Positions 29,040-36,599 of a stretch of 64,000 nt of DNA are shown piece by piece. The notes beneath the pieces were generated by a model. The model searched no databases. It was not told the DNA's origin and saw only the letters and a program-made list of their open reading frames with translations. This DNA is from Hydrotalea sp. Its GTDB lineage: Bacteria; Bacteroidota; Bacteroidia; Chitinophagales; Chitinophagaceae. The number at the start of each line of letters is the position of its first letter. Positions within the stretch are counted from its first letter, which is position 1. The DNA lies in contig DAHXOT010000023.1 of the NCBI GenBank assembly GCA_027364735.1, forward strand, positions 62,001-126,000, in the 5' to 3' direction. The translations under genes and the position numbers were made by a program.

Positions 29040-29931
29040 GCTCACTGTAAGCTGCTTCTAAATTCGATTTTATTTGTTTAAACTCATCTGTCCATACCCC
29101 AACATTGGGAATTGATTGTATTTGTAAAATTTCTGCTTTTGATTTTCCCATTTTTATTTGTTGTTCAACCAATAACAATAATTGTTCAATATAATGTTGC
29201 ATTTGTTTTAAATCTTCTTTACCGCCAATTACTTCATTCTTGCTTCCATGGCCAAATACAAATAAGGTAGTATCGTCGAAAGTGGTAATAATTTTATCAA
29301 TTACCGTAATCCAGTTTTTAAAAGATGCACCAGCTTTCATATCAATAAATGGATAAATTTTATTAAACATTAAATCTCCAACATGGGCAATATTGGCATG
29401 TTCAAAATGAATTATTGCATCGCCATTTGTATGAGCAGGACCAAAATAATGTGCTTTTATTTTTTCATTTTCTACCTTAGTTTTCCAGGTATCTTTGAAA
29501 GTAATGTTTTGAAATAATTGCTTGTCTTCGCTTTTTTGTTCGGCGGCTACACGTTTATAATTAGCCAAACAATTTTCATGACCAATAACTTGCTTTACCA
29601 TTTCTTTAAAAGCAATATTACCTCCAGTATGATCTCCGTGATGGTGTGTATTAATTAATAAATTAAAAGGGTAAGTAGTTTGTTTGCTTAATTCATCAAT
29701 TAAGTGTTTTGCAGGATCCGGAAATTCGGTATCAACAATTACTATTCCATCTTTTGATATGTAATATACAATGGTACCTCCTCTTTCTGTGAATATGCCA
29801 ACACCATTTCTAAGTGTAGTTAATTTGTAGGTAGGTTGTTGTAAAATCGAGGCCAATAATTTGGTAGAAGATAGTGTTAATATTCCTACTGAGGCCGTGG
29901 TGGTGTTTTTGATAAAATGACGTCTGTTCAT
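29032..29931 (-). CDS. Exported MBL-fold metallo-hydrolase
   Basis: 299 residues. The N-terminus MNRRHFIKN with a hydrophobic stretch resembles a Tat-type signal, implying export in the folded state. The metallo-beta-lactamase motif HHHGDH (H96, H97, H98, D100, H101) is intact, and later ligands are seen in FGPAHTNGD and VFGHGSKNE. Overall architecture matches periplasmic class B-like hydrolases of uncertain substrate; calling it a true beta-lactamase would go beyond the evidence. It overlaps ykgJ convergently by 8 bp. Confidence 0.87.
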   Translation of the reverse strand: MNRRHFIKNTTTASVGILTLSSTKLLASILQQPTYKLTTLRNGVGIFTERGGTIVYYISKDGIVIVDTEFPDPAKHLIDELSKQTTYPFNLLINTHHHGDHTGGNIAFKEMVKQVIGHENCLANYKRVAAEQKSEDKQLFQNITFKDTWKTKVENEKIKAHYFGPAHTNGDAIIHFEHANIAHVGDLMFNKIYPFIDMKAGASFKNWITVIDKIITTFDDTTLFVFGHGSKNEVIGGKEDLKQMQHYIEQLLLLVEQQIKMGKSKAEILQIQSIPNVGVWTDEFKQIKSNLEAAYSELI

Positions 29932-30000
29932 TTTAATTAATTAGTAATAGCAATTTAAGCATAAAAATCACAGGTAGTATATAAATTATGTAAAAGCAGT

Positions 30001-31251
30001 TTAGTACTCCATTTGTTTAAGTGCAGGAGATTTGAACCATGAAATAATAACCACCAATAATGTCATTCCTCCGCCAAATATTACCGAAGGTATAACGCCC
30101 ATTAACTTGGCAGCTACACCACTTTCAAATTGGCCCAATTCGTTGCTGGAGTTAATAAACATAGAATTTACACTCATTACTCTTCCTCGCATATTATCGG
30201 GGGTATTTAACTGTAAAATGGTACCTCTAATTACCACACTTATTCCATCTAAAATTCCACTTAGCATTAGTGCTATAAAAGAAAGTAAAAAAGATTTTGA
30301 AATGGCAAATGTGATAATAGATAAACCAAAACCCGCTACAGCAAGTAATAATATTTTTCCTTGTTTGCGTTTTAATGGATAAAAAGTAAGAAGAATAATG
30401 ATAATAATAGAACCAATATCGGATGCAGCATTTAGCCAACCAAAACCTTGTGCACCTACTTGTAAAATATCTTTAGCATAAACAGGAATCATGGCAACTG
30501 CGCCGCCAAAAAATACTGCAAATAAATCTAAAACTAATGCTCCTAAAACTTGTTTTGTATTTAAAACAAATTGTACACCTTCTTTTACACTTTCCCAGGT
30601 TTTCTTTTCTCCGGGCTCATTTAAGGTAGGTTTGGCATGTAATTGAAATATGAATATGAAGCCTAAAAAAACCAGAAAAGCAATGATACCTAAGGTGAAT
30701 GAAATTCCAAACCCGCCAATTAAGATTCCACCAATAGCATGTCCGCTTACCGAAGCTGAAAGCCAAGAACCTTGGCTCCATGTAGTTGCATTTTGTAACA
30801 CATTACGAGGTACAATTGAAGCGATAATAGCACCAAAAGTTGGTCCGGTAAAAGCTCTAAAAATACCAGTAAAAAAAATAATTAAGTAAATAAAAATAGC
30901 AATAGATTGATTAGAAAAACGAGCTGAAAAAAAGGAAGTAGATAAAAATAATAATAGCAGTGCACAAAGCAAGTAAAGCAAAATGCCGGTTAATAGTAAT
31001 TTCCTTTTTTCACTAATATCAATAATATGTCCGGCATATAATGCCAACGAAACTGCCGGTATTACTTCAGACAAGCCAATAATACCAATGGCAAATGGTG
31101 CATTGGTTAATTCATAAATCCACCATCCAACCAATGTTCCCATCATGCGTAGGCCCATAATAAACAGAAATCTTCCTATCATCAGGTTTCTATATTCTGT
31201 ATATTTTATTGCTGCAAAGGGATCATGTTTTTGTACTATTTTTATTGCCAT
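30001..31251 (-). CDS. MFS transporter
   Basis: 416-residue integral membrane protein with about 12 hydrophobic segments in two six-helix halves. It resembles the enterobactin-exporter/MFS_3 group in length and in motifs such as GLSEVIPAVSLALYAGHIID near TM2 and DRxGRR-like basic loop replacements (DISEKRKLLL). A second-half NMRGRVMSVNSMFINSSNELGQFESG is typical of that family. It is probably a proton-driven exporter; the substrate is unknown. It stands between the MBL hydrolase and the deoxynucleoside kinase on the same strand, with gaps of about 70 bp. Confidence 0.88.
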   Translation of the reverse strand: MAIKIVQKHDPFAAIKYTEYRNLMIGRFLFIMGLRMMGTLVGWWIYELTNAPFAIGIIGLSEVIPAVSLALYAGHIIDISEKRKLLLTGILLYLLCALLLLFLSTSFFSARFSNQSIAIFIYLIIFFTGIFRAFTGPTFGAIIASIVPRNVLQNATTWSQGSWLSASVSGHAIGGILIGGFGISFTLGIIAFLVFLGFIFIFQLHAKPTLNEPGEKKTWESVKEGVQFVLNTKQVLGALVLDLFAVFFGGAVAMIPVYAKDILQVGAQGFGWLNAASDIGSIIIIILLTFYPLKRKQGKILLLAVAGFGLSIITFAISKSFLLSFIALMLSGILDGISVVIRGTILQLNTPDNMRGRVMSVNSMFINSSNELGQFESGVAAKLMGVIPSVIFGGGMTLLVVIISWFKSPALKQMEY

Positions 31252-31317
31252 TGTATAATAATCAATCTAATGTTAAATGGTTTTCTATCTTTAGTTATCA
31301 CCTCAAAAAAATATTTT

Positions 31318-31950
31318 TTAAGGAAGTGTATAAAAGCTTTGCTGTTCTGCTTGTTCTTTTTCTAAAGCATCTATTACAACTTGTAAATGTTGTTTATTGC
31401 CTAAAAAATCTGCATTATCGGCGTCAATAAAAATTGTTTTAATGTTATGTTGTTTTATGTATCCCGTATAAGTTTCTTGAATGCTTAATAAATATTCATC
31501 CGGAATATTTTGTTCGTATTCTCTCTTTCTTTTTTTAATATTTTTTTGCAAAGTTGCTACAGGAGCATGCAAATAAATAAGGATATCCGGAAATGCGAGA
31601 TGTTGGTGAATAATGTCAAAAAGTTTTTGGTATAGTTTAAACTCTTCTTCCGATAAATTTACTTTGGCAAATAATAAACATTTGGTAAAAAGGTAATCGG
31701 ATACGGTAATATTCTGAAACAAATCGGTAGTGTGTACCATTTCTTTTAATTGTTTGTAACGTTCGGCCATAAAAAACAATTCTAAAGGAAATGCATACTG
31801 CTTTGGGTTTTGGTAAAATTTAGGTAAGAAAGGATTATCGGCAAACTCTTCTAAAATTAATCTTGCATTAAAATGCTTTGCAAGCAAATGAGTAAGCGTT
31901 GTTTTGCCGGCACCAATATTTCCTTCAACAGTGATGAAATGGTAATTCAT
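31318..31950 (-). CDS. Deoxynucleoside kinase
   Basis: 210-residue P-loop kinase of the dNK/TK2 fold that phosphorylates deoxyadenosine, deoxyguanosine or deoxycytidine for salvage. The P-loop VEGNIGAGKTTL lies at the N-terminus, the AERYKQL segment and DYLFTKCLLFAKVNL match the substrate pocket and ERS/DR-like region, and KKRKREYEQ is the lid. Starting at the ATG at 31950 gives the usual MNYHFITVEGN opening; the longer frame begins with TTG. It lies 24 bp after folK on the same strand and is probably cotranscribed with it. Exact nucleoside preference cannot be read. Confidence 0.9.
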   Translation of the reverse strand: MNYHFITVEGNIGAGKTTLTHLLAKHFNARLILEEFADNPFLPKFYQNPKQYAFPLELFFMAERYKQLKEMVHTTDLFQNITVSDYLFTKCLLFAKVNLSEEEFKLYQKLFDIIHQHLAFPDILIYLHAPVATLQKNIKKRKREYEQNIPDEYLLSIQETYTGYIKQHNIKTIFIDADNADFLGNKQHLQVVIDALEKEQAEQQSFYTLP

Positions 31951-31974
31951 TATTATTACCAAAATTATGAGGCA

Positions 31975-32469
31975 TCAGTAAGTAATAGCAGAATACTTTT
32001 TCACATTCAATTCATCTTTGCAATCAAGTAATAATTGTTGAATTGTTTTTTTTTCTATGGGATGAATTGTAGAACCGGCTATTTCAGTTAGTGGAATTAA
32101 TGCAAACCTTCTTTGTGTTAATGCAGGATGAGGAATTTGAAGGTTGGGTAAATTAATAATAACATCATCAAACAATAAAATATCTAAATCAATAACTCTT
32201 GCTCCATATTTTACACTTCTTTTTCTACCCATTTTATTTTCTATGGAGAGTAATTGATGAAGTAATATTTCGGGCGAAAGAGATGTTTCAATGGTAATTA
32301 CTTGGTTTAAAAAATCCGGTTGATTGGTGATGCCCCATGCCGCTGTTTCGTAAATTGACGATGTATGAATTATTTCTCCACAATTTTCTTTAATTAATTG
32401 TAGAGCCATAGTTAAATTCTCAACTCTGTTACCCAAATTGCCACCCAATAAAATAGAAGCTACCTTCAT
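31975..32469 (-). CDS. folK: 2-amino-4-hydroxy-6-hydroxymethyldihydropteridine diphosphokinase
   Basis: 164-residue HPPK, which transfers pyrophosphate from ATP to the pterin in folate synthesis. Family motifs: LLGGNLGNR at the N-terminus, TSSIYETAAWG, QPDFLNQVITIET, and the signature GARVIDLDILLFDD with the magnesium-binding aspartates, then IPHPALTQRRFALIPL. The ATG at 32469 gives MKVASILLGGN; the TTG two codons upstream is unlikely. A perfect -7 box sits 17 bp upstream. It leads a probable folK-dNK operon. Confidence 0.96.
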   Translation of the reverse strand: MKVASILLGGNLGNRVENLTMALQLIKENCGEIIHTSSIYETAAWGITNQPDFLNQVITIETSLSPEILLHQLLSIENKMGRKRSVKYGARVIDLDILLFDDVIINLPNLQIPHPALTQRRFALIPLTEIAGSTIHPIEKKTIQQLLLDCKDELNVKKYSAITY

Positions 32470-32486
32470 GAGCAAGTTTGTTTATG

Positions 32487-32494
32487 CAAATTTA
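32487..32494 (-). promoter_or_regulatory. Candidate -7 box of folK
   Basis: TAAATTTG on the minus strand is an exact TAnnTTTG match, 17 bp before the folK ATG, giving a leader of roughly 10 nt. It is back to back with the permease promoter at 32529-32558. Confidence 0.5.
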
Positions 32495-32528
32495 TTGGCA
32501 TTTATGTTATTGTTTGTAGAAGTTTCGT

Positions 32529-32558
32529 TTTGAGAACACAAATAATAAAATAGATTTG
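32529..32558 (+). promoter_or_regulatory. Promoter of the ABC-2 permease gene
   Basis: TTTG (32529-32532) and TAGATTTG (32551-32558) match both halves of the Bacteroidota consensus with an 18-bp spacer, the best promoter in the window. The ATG at 32566 is only 7 nt beyond the -7 box, so its transcript would be leaderless or nearly so. If translation uses the ATG at 32578, a leader of about 13 nt results. Confidence 0.65.
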
Positions 32559-32565
32559 CGGTTTA

Positions 32566-33684
32566 ATGAATAATCGCATGAAAGGAAATTATAATCAACT
32601 TAGGGCAATGTTATCTATTACTAAGGGAAGTTTAATTGCCACTTTTCGCAGCCCTTCTGCAGTGCTTTTTAGCATTGGATTTCCTTTAATTTTTATTTTA
32701 GTATTTGGCTTTATAGGAAATAGTGGTGGTATTACTTTGCGTGTTGCAATAGATAAACATTCGGATACATTAAATCCCGTATATTCAATTATTAAATCTA
32801 TTCCCAGCTTAAAGTTTATCAATAAATCCGATGAAGAGATACGAGAAGATTTAGAGAAAGGAAGGTTAGTGGCTGTTATTGATATTAAAAAAAATAATAC
32901 TCAAAATATTCCTTATCATATTCAATTAAAAAGCTCGGAAGCGGTTAGTCCGCAAAATCTGAATATTTTAAGACAAATTATTCAATCAATTATTTCAGGT
33001 GTTAATAAAAAAATATATCCTAATAATTCAAGTATTGCATTGGTAAACGATGAAGTACAAAAAATTCCGGGTAGGATTTATAGAACTATAGATTTTATTT
33101 TGCCGGGTCAATTAGGATTTTCTTTATTAAGTGCCGGTGTTTTTGGAGTAGCATTTTTGTTTTTTAATTTAAGGCAGCAACTGGTTTTAAAAAGGTTTTA
33201 TGCAACACCCATTCGCAGATCGTATATTATTTTAGGAGAAACATTTAGTAGAGTTCTTTTTCAACTACTTACTTCGGTTATTATTATTGGCATAGGAAAT
33301 ATTGCTTTTCATTTTACCTTAATACATGGTGTAATAACATTTTTAGAAATAATGGTACTAAGCTTCGAGGCTTTATTGGTATTTATGGGATTTGGTTTTA
33401 TTGTAAGCGGGCTTGCCAAAAATGAAAATACTATTCCGCCTTTTGCCAACTTGTTTACATTACCACAATTTTTATTATCCGGTACTTTCTTTTCTATCGA
33501 TAATTTTCCTACTTGGTTGCAACCATTATGTAAAATATTGCCATTAACGCATTTTAATAATGCTATGCGAAATATTGCTTTTGAAGGAGCCAGTTTAGCC
33601 GATAGTTGGAAAGAAATTGGCATTTTAGGAATTTGGGGAATTGTAATTTACACTATAGCCATAAAAGTATTTAAGTGGGAATAG
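32566..33684 (+). CDS. ABC-2 type transporter permease
   Basis: 372-residue membrane subunit. One N-terminal helix (LFSIGFPLIFILVFGFIG) precedes a long extracytoplasmic loop (about 55-175). A cluster of five helices follows, with the ABC-2 signature region LRQQLVLKRFYATPIRRSYIILGE and the terminal GTFFSIDNFPTWLQPL. Such permeases export drugs, lipids or polysaccharide with a separate ATPase. No ATPase gene is adjacent, so the partner must be encoded elsewhere. ATG at 32566 or 32578 is possible. The SRPBCC-like gene follows 17 bp later. Confidence 0.88.
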   Translation: MNNRMKGNYNQLRAMLSITKGSLIATFRSPSAVLFSIGFPLIFILVFGFIGNSGGITLRVAIDKHSDTLNPVYSIIKSIPSLKFINKSDEEIREDLEKGRLVAVIDIKKNNTQNIPYHIQLKSSEAVSPQNLNILRQIIQSIISGVNKKIYPNNSSIALVNDEVQKIPGRIYRTIDFILPGQLGFSLLSAGVFGVAFLFFNLRQQLVLKRFYATPIRRSYIILGETFSRVLFQLLTSVIIIGIGNIAFHFTLIHGVITFLEIMVLSFEALLVFMGFGFIVSGLAKNENTIPPFANLFTLPQFLLSGTFFSIDNFPTWLQPLCKILPLTHFNNAMRNIAFEGASLADSWKEIGILGIWGIVIYTIAIKVFKWE

Positions 33685-33701
33685 TTTTAAATAATTAAAA
33701 A

Positions 33702-34211
33702 ATGCGATTTTTAAAGTTAATTGTAATAAGTTTTGCTGTACTATTTTTTGCAGCAGTAGCCTTTTCGTTTTTATTTCCTTCAACTCTTATTGTTTCAAGA
33801 GCCATCAATATTAATGCATCAAAAAGCACTGTAAATAATTTGATAAAAGATTGGAAAGGATGGAGTAATTGGATGGAAGGAATGAACGATTCGTCGGTTC
33901 ATATTTTATCGCCTGTTGAAGCAAGATTAGGAAATACGATTGTGCATATTACACAGGTTGACACTGCTTCAATTCACTCGTTATGGAAAAGTAATCAGGG
34001 AAAAATTATGCAATCGGATATTACTTTGTATAGCACCGATTCTTCACTTACGGTAGTGCATTGGCAGTTTGTTCAGAAATTAATGTGGTATCCTTGGGAA
34101 AAGATTGCTTCTCTTCTGAGCGATAAAATTTTAGGTCCAATGATGGAGAAGGATTTAAATGTATTAAAACAAAAAGCCGAACATACCGGCTTCTCCATAA
34201 TCAATAATTAA
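33702..34211 (+). CDS. Membrane-anchored SRPBCC/polyketide-cyclase-like protein
   Basis: 169 residues. An N-terminal hydrophobic helix (LKLIVISFAVLFFAAVAFSFLF) is followed by an extracytoplasmic domain that begins IVSRAININASKSTVNNLIKDWKGWSNWMEGM. That pattern (VxRxxxIxAxxxxVxxxIxDxxxWxxW) opens START/SRPBCC lipid-binding domains. Family members bind hydrophobic ligands; the ligand here is unknown. It is 17 bp after the permease and probably cotranscribed, so it could hand over or receive a lipidic substrate. The stop lies 13 bp before the left inverted repeat of the inserted cassette. Confidence 0.75.
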   Translation: MRFLKLIVISFAVLFFAAVAFSFLFPSTLIVSRAININASKSTVNNLIKDWKGWSNWMEGMNDSSVHILSPVEARLGNTIVHITQVDTASIHSLWKSNQGKIMQSDITLYSTDSSLTVVHWQFVQKLMWYPWEKIASLLSDKILGPMMEKDLNVLKQKAEHTGFSIINN

Positions 34212-34224
34212 GTATTAACAGTTC

Positions 34225-34239
34225 GTTAGCGGCAATTAT
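34225..34239 (+). repeat. Left terminal inverted repeat of the cassette
   Basis: GTTAGCGGCAATTAT, matching the reverse complement of the right end at 13 of 15 positions. GCTAAC at 34250-34255 and GAAC at 34259-34262 can also pair back with GTTAGC and the preceding GTTC. Confidence 0.65.
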
Positions 34240-34244
34240 TGGGG

Positions 34245-34270
34245 GCACTGCTAACTTTGAACGACAGTGC
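34245..34270 (+). other. Hairpin before the cassette gene
   Basis: GCACTG (34245-34250) pairs with CAGTGC (34265-34270) around a 14-nt loop, 4 bp before the ATG at 34275. It could occlude the start region or form a recombination structure together with the left repeat. Confidence 0.5.
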
Positions 34271-34274
34271 TAAA

Positions 34275-35543
34275 ATGGAACAGACAAAAGGAAATATGAC
34301 AGCTAATATTGAAAATATAATTAAGCAGTATAAATCGGACTCGGAATCGGTTTTCAATACATGGTTTATTAATAACGAAGACAGGTTAAAAGCGTTTCGT
34401 TCAATCAGGCGAGGCGTAATGCAAGTTGTGGACGACATCAAGAATGGAAAATTCGGAAACGACTTTAAAGGGACCTCGCTTGAATTTGTATTGACCTGCA
34501 TTACCGAACAGAAACAAGTTTTTGAAGGAGCTGCACATCCATTTTATTGGAAACCTAAATTGAGAATTCCCGATATCTATGAAAATGAAAAAAATAAAAT
34601 TGCTTTCGGACAATTTTTAGAAAACATATTAAATTCAACTACTGAAGATCAAATCATCAAAGAAATTATTCGTTTAGACGGCTATAAAATTAAAGGACTT
34701 GGTCCTGCGGTTGCAAGTATTCTTTATTTCATTCACCCTACAATTATTCCTCCTTTCAATACTGCAATCATCAATGGATATAATTATTTATTCAAGGACA
34801 AAAAGAAATTAGGTTCATGGAGTGAATATTTAAAAATTAGAGAAGTTTTAATTGATGTAAACAAACAATACAAAAAAGAATTCTCACTTGACCTTGGTGC
34901 TATTGCAGGACTAATGTTTGAAATAGGAACACAAAAATTATTACTTGGCAATGACGAATATTTATCCGAACAAGAACGAAGAAAACTGGAAACACTTATT
35001 GTAAAAAGGCAAAATGAAATTCAAGATGATAAGCAAGAAGAAAGTTTACATACTGAAATGCAATACCACTTATTGAAGATTGGAAATGCTTTAGGTTATG
35101 ATGTGATATGTGCACAAAACGATAAATCAAAATCCTATTGCAACGCTAACTTTTCTTTCCTCTGTCTTTCCGATTTTCCGGCAATGAACACAGACAAAGA
35201 CACAGCCAACACAATTAAGATGATTGACATACTTTGGTATCAGAAATCTACCAACAATATTATTGGAGCATTTGAAGTTGAGAAAAGCACAAGCATTTAT
35301 TCAGGTATCTTGCGATTGACAGACCTTGCATTTTCAATTGCAGACGGAGACAAAGTATTTTACATTATTATTCCTGACAGCCGAGAGAAGGATGTAAGAA
35401 TGCAGCTATCAAGGCCATCAATAAAAAGTATTAAAGTCCCAATCAATTATATTTTATTTTCCGACTTGCGACAGCATTGCGATGCGCTTTGTCTGTTTGG
35501 AGAAAGTCATCATATTATGCAAAAAATTGCAAAATCAGTTTAA
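34275..35543 (+). CDS. Putative PD-(D/E)XK-fold nuclease with a BamHI-like D...ExE motif
   Basis: 422-residue soluble protein starting at ATG 34275; the longer TTG frame would run into the left inverted repeat. The N-terminal 220 residues are mostly helical and contain GYKIKGLGPAVASILYFIHP, reminiscent of a helix-hairpin-helix DNA-binding segment. The C-terminal domain has HTEMQYHLLKIGNALGY, then D318 in MIDILWYQ and FEVEKS with E334 and E336. D-x15-E-x-E is the spacing style of BamHI (D94, E111, E113), where glutamate replaces the usual catalytic lysine; K337 follows. It is likely an endonuclease of restriction or defence type. No methyltransferase is beside it, so a classic restriction pair is not supported here. 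Codon use differs from neighbours. Confidence 0.6.
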   Translation: MEQTKGNMTANIENIIKQYKSDSESVFNTWFINNEDRLKAFRSIRRGVMQVVDDIKNGKFGNDFKGTSLEFVLTCITEQKQVFEGAAHPFYWKPKLRIPDIYENEKNKIAFGQFLENILNSTTEDQIIKEIIRLDGYKIKGLGPAVASILYFIHPTIIPPFNTAIINGYNYLFKDKKKLGSWSEYLKIREVLIDVNKQYKKEFSLDLGAIAGLMFEIGTQKLLLGNDEYLSEQERRKLETLIVKRQNEIQDDKQEESLHTEMQYHLLKIGNALGYDVICAQNDKSKSYCNANFSFLCLSDFPAMNTDKDTANTIKMIDILWYQKSTNNIIGAFEVEKSTSIYSGILRLTDLAFSIADGDKVFYIIIPDSREKDVRMQLSRPSIKSIKVPINYILFSDLRQHCDALCLFGESHHIMQKIAKSV

Positions 35544-35581
35544 CACGAAACGGTATGATAACAAAACGAACTTCTAACAAC

Positions 35582-35622
35582 CTGTTGCACAAACTTGATA
35601 CATTTGTGCTTCGGATGAACAG
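35582..35622 (+). other. Two-part hairpin after the cassette gene
   Basis: CTGTT+GCACAAA (35582-35593) pairs with TTTGTGC (35603-35609) and AACAG (35618-35622). An 8-nt bulge, TTCGGATG, lies on one side and a 9-nt loop at the tip. An imperfect hairpin with an asymmetric bulge is the general shape of attC-like single-strand recombination sites. It could alternatively end the transcript, but no T tract follows. Confidence 0.5.
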
Positions 35623-35623
35623 C

Positions 35624-35638
35624 ATAACTACCGCTAAC
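35624..35638 (-). repeat. Right terminal inverted repeat of the cassette
   Basis: ATAACTACCGCTAAC, inverted partner of the left end, 13 of 15 positions matching. AT-rich native sequence resumes immediately outside. Confidence 0.65.
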
Positions 35639-35954
35639 ATAAAATTAAACTTCATTATTATTTGGTATTCTATTGTTTATTGCAAGTTTTTATTATAGTT
35701 TATTTGTATTTTCAAAAATCTCTTCGCAACTTTACTATAAGTTTTATTGTAGAATCAATCTATATTTTTCTATTTTATTTATAGTGTAAATTAATAAAGC
35801 ATTTGCTGATTTTTAACCTTAGTCCAAGCGTTGATTAGTGATTAAGTGAGAAGGCCCTTTTCTAAGGGCTTTCTAGTTTTTTATTAAAATTTTATCAAAT
35901 AATATTTTGTTTACTACAACTATTCAACGAATTTTCCATTTTAAAATATAGGTT
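35639..35954. other. Intergenic region after the cassette
   Basis: 316 bp of very AT-rich DNA with no gene. It holds one hairpin-plus-T-tract terminator near 35850. The rest shows no recognisable structure; no clear promoter box was found before the lipoprotein ATG at 35955. Confidence 0.5.
35850..35882 (+). terminator. Rho-independent terminator, possibly of the interrupted permease/SRPBCC unit
   Basis: GCCCTT (35854-35859) pairs with AAGGGC (35864-35869) around TTCT. The stem extends by A-T pairs and one G-T wobble to about 10 bp and is followed by TAGTTTTTTATT. It lies 307 bp after the cassette gene but would lie only about 225 bp after the SRPBCC stop if the cassette were removed. Confidence 0.7.
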
Positions 35955-36587
35955 ATGAAATTATCTTTATTCACAACTTTATTTGCCGGCATCTTTTTAG
36001 TTGCTTGTCAAAAAGATACCATTTCAAATACTTCGTCAAATTATAACTACATCAATTTTTCAATCAATAATCAAAATATTGCTTTTAGCGATAGTTCTAA
36101 AATAGCTCCCGATAGTGTAAAAGCACTTTATTTTAATGGTGTATCGGATAGTAGTTTGGGTGGTGTAAAACTATATGCATTAAGTATTGTTGGTGCAAAG
36201 CAAAAAGATTCTAGTTCAATTAGCCTAATTATAATAGGGTTATCGGGTATTAATACTGGTAGCTATACATTAATAGATTCGGCAACTTTAGCCAATCCTT
36301 TAGGTTTAGTGCAACCCAAATTTTTTGGTGCAAATTATAGTAGCGGCATAGCTGTTTATGCTCCAAGAGATGATATGAAATCTTCCGGTTCCATTCAATT
36401 AACGAAGATGGATGTAGGTCTTAATATTGTTGAAGGTAATTTCTTGCAAAATAATATAACCCTTTACGATTTATATCATCAGCCAATTTCGGGTGGTATT
36501 AATATGAGTGGAGGCGTATTTCGAGCAGGATTATTGATAATTAATCAAGCCGATTTTAATAAATATAAATCGGGTTTGCCTATTTAA
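35955..36587 (+). CDS. Putative lipoprotein, function unknown
   Basis: 210 residues with a lipoprotein signal (LFAGIFLVAC, lipidated cysteine at residue 19), followed by a beta-rich domain with repeated YTLI/ISLIIIG-type strands and SGGINMSGGVFRAG near the end. It has no catalytic motif and is not a member of a family I can name. Surface or periplasmic location is expected. It is convergent with queG (12 bp apart). Confidence 0.75.
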   Translation: MKLSLFTTLFAGIFLVACQKDTISNTSSNYNYINFSINNQNIAFSDSSKIAPDSVKALYFNGVSDSSLGGVKLYALSIVGAKQKDSSSISLIIIGLSGINTGSYTLIDSATLANPLGLVQPKFFGANYSSGIAVYAPRDDMKSSGSIQLTKMDVGLNIVEGNFLQNNITLYDLYHQPISGGINMSGGVFRAGLLIINQADFNKYKSGLPI

Positions 36588-36599
36588 TAACCGAATATT

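Larger units (their letters stand above)
34225..35638. mobile_element. Single-gene cassette-like element bounded by 15-bp imperfect inverted repeats
   Basis: The left end GTTAGCGGCAATTAT (34225-34239) and the right end ATAACTACCGCTAAC (35624-35638) are inverted repeats matching at 13 of 15 positions, both mismatches being transitions. Between them lies one gene (34275-35543), a hairpin on its 5' side (34245-34270) and a larger hairpin on its 3' side (35582-35622). The interior uses GAC, AAC and CGG-type codons more than the flanks, which suggests recent acquisition. No target-site duplication is evident and no transposase or recombinase is encoded, so it would have to be mobilised in trans. 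It resembles integron cassettes in layout, but the ends do not fit the GTTRRRY core. Confidence 0.6.

Noticed and set aside
34225-35638. Classical insertion sequence or integron cassette
   Set aside because: No transposase or integrase is encoded, no target duplication is seen, and the borders do not match GTTRRRY in direct orientation.
35477-35698. 73-codon open frame crossing the right end of the cassette
   Set aside because: It reads through the nuclease gene's end, the hairpin and the inverted repeat in another frame, with no protein-like composition.
35639-35850. tRNA or other structured RNA
   Set aside because: The sequence is very AT-rich and shows no cloverleaf or conserved-stem pattern on either strand.
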